From the NCBI GenBank assembly GCA_900549155.1, contig URNF01000089.1:1-8888 (forward strand): a DNA stretch of 8,888 nucleotides, written 5' to 3'. A model generated the notes under the pieces. The model was not told where the DNA came from. It was given only the letters and a program-made list of their open reading frames with translations, and ran no database searches. The position numbers and the translations under genes were made by a program. The number at the start of each line of letters is the position of its first letter. Position 1 is the stretch's first letter. Source of the stretch: an uncultured Oscillospiraceae bacterium (lineage in GTDB: Bacteria; Bacillota; Clostridia; Oscillospirales; Acutalibacteraceae). Shown here piece by piece: positions 6,632-8,888 of this stretch.

Positions 6632-7129
6632 ATGAAAAAAGGCGCGCTTTTGGCTATCCTCTTCGCCCTGCTGCTCACCTGCACGGCATGCGGCAAGAAA
6701 GAACCGGCAAACGACCCGCAGACGGATGCGACAACGGCAACGACGGCTGCCGCCGACAGCGGCAGCACCACTACCGCCGTCGGCGAGGTGGGCATTGAGG
6801 ATCTGATCCCGACCACCGGCAAGCCCGTGACCCGTGTGGTCACGGAAAAGGGCGGCAAGACCGTCACCGACAAGGAGAAAAAGCCGGTGACTGAGGTCGT
6901 GACCCGCGTTGTGACCGATAAGGACAACAAGACCGTGACCGACAAGAGCAAGCAGCCCGTGACCGAGATCGTGACCGAACCTGTCACGACTGCGCCGACG
7001 CAGCCGACCGCTTCGACGCCCACGACAACGACCACCAAGCCCACCACGACCACCACCAAAAAGGGCGAGACCACCAAGGTGGGATATGACGACAACACCG
7101 GCTGGTCGCCGATCAAGCCCGTCACCTGA
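6632..7129 (+). CDS. Thr-rich repeat lipoprotein (165 aa), function unknown
   Basis: ATG 6632 follows GGAGG (6620-6624) by 7 nt. Residues 1-19 are a lipoprotein signal (K2, K3, hydrophobic core 5-15) leading to C20, the probable lipidated cysteine (T-C-T-A-C-G). Cys at -3 is atypical for a lipobox. Residues 21-63 are a low-complexity Asp/Thr/Ala linker. Residues 64-119 hold imperfect repeats built on PVT-x-VVT and KTVTDK. Residues 120-148 are a Pro/Thr/Lys linker with two TTTTTK blocks. The C-terminus ends in a short GWSPIKPVT tail. No enzymatic or solute-binding domain is present, so it looks like a surface spacer or stalk, perhaps O-glycosylated on Thr. It is second in the operon after the membrane protein and is followed by a strong terminator. 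Confidence 0.85.
   Translation: MKKGALLAILFALLLTCTACGKKEPANDPQTDATTATTAAADSGSTTTAVGEVGIEDLIPTTGKPVTRVVTEKGGKTVTDKEKKPVTEVVTRVVTDKDNKTVTDKSKQPVTEIVTEPVTTAPTQPTASTPTTTTTKPTTTTTKKGETTKVGYDDNTGWSPIKPVT
6821..6988 (+). repeat. Imperfect PVTxVVT / KTVTDK repeats in the lipoprotein gene
   Basis: Encodes residues 64-119: a 20-residue unit (64-83), a 24-residue unit (84-107) with an extra four-residue EVVT/RVVT step, and a 12-residue partial unit (108-119). The copies differ at synonymous positions, so this is an old protein-level repeat rather than a fresh tandem duplication. Confidence 0.75.
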
Positions 7130-7151
7130 TTATTTGTTAAGTACAGACAAC

Positions 7152-7184
7152 GCCCGCCAACCTGTCGGTTGGCGGGCTTCTTTT
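7152..7184 (+). terminator. Strong intrinsic terminator after the lipoprotein gene, between convergent genes
   Basis: GCCCGCCAACC (7152-7162) pairs perfectly with GGTTGGCGGGC (7167-7177), an 11-bp stem with a TGTC loop, and TTCTTTT follows at 7178-7184. The T-run touches the stop codon of the convergent hcp gene (7184-7186). For transcripts from hcp the same hairpin is followed only by GTTGTCTG, so termination in that direction would be weaker. Confidence 0.92.
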
Positions 7185-8755
7185 CATCCTCTGTGCAGGA
7201 TGGCGTCCATATCCTGTTCCGGCGCCGTGATGGGCTGCAGACCGTAGGTGTCCACCAGCACCTTCGCCACCGTTTCCGACATAAATGCCGGCAGCGTCGG
7301 ACCGAGATACATATTTTTGATACCGAGCGACAAAAGCGTCAGCAAAATGCAGACTGCTTTCTGTTCATACCACGAAAGCACCAGCGTCAGCGGCAGCTCG
7401 TTTATGCCGCACCCGAACGCTTCCGCCAGCGCCGCCGCCACGCGGATGGCGCTGTAGGCGTCGTTGCACTGTCCCATGTCCAAAATGCGGGGCAGCCCGC
7501 CGATCTCGCCGAGGTCGAGGTCATTGAAACGGTATTTGCCGCAGGCAAGCGTCAGCACCAGCGAGTCCATCGGCGTCTGCTTGACAAATTCCGTGTAGTA
7601 GTTTCTGCCGGGATGCGCGCCGTCACAGCCTCCCACAAGGAAGATGTGCTTCACGGCACCCGATTTGATAGCGGAGATGAGCTGTTTTGCGTGCGACAAA
7701 ACGGCGTTGTGGGCAAAGCCCGTCGTCAGCATATGCCCGCCGTTGATGCCGCTCATGCTGCGGTCGTGTTCATAGCCGCCGAGCGCCAGCGCCTGTTTGA
7801 TGAGCGGCGTGAAATCCTTGTGTCCGTTTTCATCGGCAGCAATGTGTGTCAGCCCCTCATAGCCCACGACCGAGGTCGTATACACACGATCGGCATAGCT
7901 TTCGCGCGGCGGCATCAGGCAGTTGGTGGTGAACAGGATGGGCGCGGGGATGTCTTCAAATTCCTTTTGCTGGCTCTGCCATGCCGTACCGAAATTGCCC
8001 GCAAGGTGCGGAAACGCCTTCAGCTTCGGATAGCCGTGTGCCGGCAGCATTTCACAATGGGTGTAAACATTGATGCCGGTGTCCTTTGTCTGCTCCAAAA
8101 GCTCATGAAGATCGCGCAGATCGTGTCCCGACACCACAATGAACGGGCCTTTTTTGATGTCCACGTTCACCCGTGTCGGCACGGGGTCGCCGAAAGCGTC
8201 GGTGTTGGCGCTGTCGAGAAGCGCCATACATTTCAGGTTGACCTGTCCGAATTCCATGATGAGTGCCAGCCATTCTTCCACGGTGTGTGCACTGTTGACG
8301 GCGCACAGCCCTTTATAGAACCACTCGGTCACTTCCTCGTCCTCTTTGCCTAGGTTCAGACTGTGGTGAGCATATGCCGCCATGCCCTTCATGCCAAACA
8401 GCAGCGTCGAGCGCAGGGAGACGGTGTCGTTGTCCCCTTTCCACAGCTCCGCAAGCTCGCCGTCATAGCCGCCGAGCGCTTCCCGCTCCGCGATCACGCG
8501 GTCGGTAAATGCCCGTATCGCCGCATTGTCGAAATTGACATTGGTGAGTGTCGTGAACAGCCCGTCGATCAGCAGCCGCCGTGCCGTATCGGAGCGCCTG
8601 CCGCTGAGACGTGCCGCCTCCGCCAGGCGGATCAGCTCGTAAATGAGCGTGTCCTGTAAATCGGCAGTCTCCGGCTGCTTGCCGCACACACCCGTGCGCA
8701 CGCACCCTTTGTTGCCCGCCGTCTGCTGACACTGAAAACAAAACATTTCTGACAT
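7184..8755 (-). CDS. hcp: Hybrid-cluster protein (hydroxylamine reductase, class I)
   Basis: Cytoplasmic iron-sulfur protein (prismane protein, EC 1.7.99.1). It reduces hydroxylamine in vitro and is linked in the family to nitric oxide and nitrosative-stress defence. The N-terminal cysteines C6, C9, C18 and C24 follow C-x2-C-x8-C-x5-C, the class I pattern for the [4Fe-4S] cluster. Hybrid-cluster ligands are all present: H211, E235, C279, C377 (the persulfide position), C405, C430 and E464. The intervals agree closely with the Desulfovibrio vulgaris enzyme. At 523 residues it is about 30 shorter than that protein, and the shortfall lies before H211 in the helical N-terminal part. C234 stands directly beside the E235 ligand. 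AAAGGAG (8764-8770) is 8 nt before ATG 8755, favouring it over M4. It stands alone, without an adjacent hcr-type reductase gene or regulator in the window. Confidence 0.97.
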   Translation of the reverse strand: MSEMFCFQCQQTAGNKGCVRTGVCGKQPETADLQDTLIYELIRLAEAARLSGRRSDTARRLLIDGLFTTLTNVNFDNAAIRAFTDRVIAEREALGGYDGELAELWKGDNDTVSLRSTLLFGMKGMAAYAHHSLNLGKEDEEVTEWFYKGLCAVNSAHTVEEWLALIMEFGQVNLKCMALLDSANTDAFGDPVPTRVNVDIKKGPFIVVSGHDLRDLHELLEQTKDTGINVYTHCEMLPAHGYPKLKAFPHLAGNFGTAWQSQQKEFEDIPAPILFTTNCLMPPRESYADRVYTTSVVGYEGLTHIAADENGHKDFTPLIKQALALGGYEHDRSMSGINGGHMLTTGFAHNAVLSHAKQLISAIKSGAVKHIFLVGGCDGAHPGRNYYTEFVKQTPMDSLVLTLACGKYRFNDLDLGEIGGLPRILDMGQCNDAYSAIRVAAALAEAFGCGINELPLTLVLSWYEQKAVCILLTLLSLGIKNMYLGPTLPAFMSETVAKVLVDTYGLQPITAPEQDMDAILHRG

Positions 8756-8888
8756 TTTCCCGTCTCCTTTTTCACATAGTCATGATGTAGGATGCCCGCA
8801 GCACGGGGAAATATGCCGGGAGATGGTTTACATGAAACTTGTCAAGAATTTCGGACAGACAGAAGAGTGAAAAACCGATTTGGAATAG
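8756..8888 (-). promoter_or_regulatory. Upstream region of hcp, promoter not fully resolved
   Basis: Beyond the ribosome binding site, the minus strand contains a perfect TTGACA (8840-8845) inside a short palindrome CTTGTCAAG (8839-8847). No acceptable -10 box lies 15-19 nt downstream. Next to it, GTTT-N5-AAAC (8826-8838) is an imperfect inverted repeat. These could form a regulator site for a Crp/Fnr-type factor such as HcpR, but the arms are short and the match is not convincing. No gene is visible in these 133 bases. Confidence 0.3.

Noticed and set aside
6821..6988. CRISPR-like or recent tandem DNA repeat in the lipoprotein gene
   Set aside because: The units vary in length and at synonymous sites and encode an in-frame protein repeat; there are no spacers.
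6541..7125. Minus-strand 194-codon frame rich in Val and Thr
   Set aside because: Complement of the Thr-rich lipoprotein repeats; low complexity, no ribosome binding site, opposite to a well-supported gene.
7169..8353. Plus-strand 394-codon frame
   Set aside because: Codon-register mirror of hcp, whose product is unmistakable; it also starts inside the terminator hairpin of the lipoprotein gene.

Overview
The window looks like chromosomal DNA from an anaerobic, moderately GC-rich member of the Clostridia, most likely a gut Oscillospirales/Ruminococcaceae-type bacterium. This is an inference from four things: strong AGGAGG-like ribosome binding sites, a class I hybrid-cluster protein, a Thr-rich Ruminococcus-style lipoprotein, and a very large modular secreted protein. 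No mobile element, CRISPR array, rRNA or tRNA was seen.

Layout. Positions 1-4889 (minus strand) are one uninterrupted reading frame of 1629 codons that runs off the left edge. It encodes a secreted protein with a signal peptide and at least six tandem modules of about 260-290 residues, whose motifs suggest concanavalin-A/LamG-like jelly rolls. Its promoter lies at 5116-5144, leaving a leader of about 219 nt. An AT-rich stretch follows, holding a 9-bp direct repeat spaced 31 bp apart. Positions 5284-5487 (minus) hold a 67-residue protein resembling the DUF6514 family. It has a consensus promoter (5541-5569), its own ribosome binding site, and a terminator hairpin that overlaps its stop codon. 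Divergently, a promoter at 5662-5690 drives a two-gene plus-strand unit: a single-pass membrane protein (5728-6612) and a small Thr-rich repeat lipoprotein (6632-7129). This unit ends in a strong hairpin terminator (7152-7184). Convergent to it is hcp (7184-8755, minus), a class I hybrid-cluster protein with all expected cluster ligands. The right end is its upstream region.

How the genes may work together. Three of the five genes encode envelope products: a giant secreted modular protein, a membrane-anchored ectodomain protein and a lipoprotein. Each transcription unit appears to have its own promoter, so only the membrane protein and lipoprotein are convincingly an operon. hcp is a stand-alone nitrosative/oxidative-stress gene with no visible link to its neighbours.

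A caution for gene callers. Very long open frames lie antisense to the large gene (345-5168, plus) and to hcp (7169-8353, plus). They are exact codon-register mirrors of the true genes, explained by avoidance of TTA, CTA and TCA codons, and are not annotated as genes.
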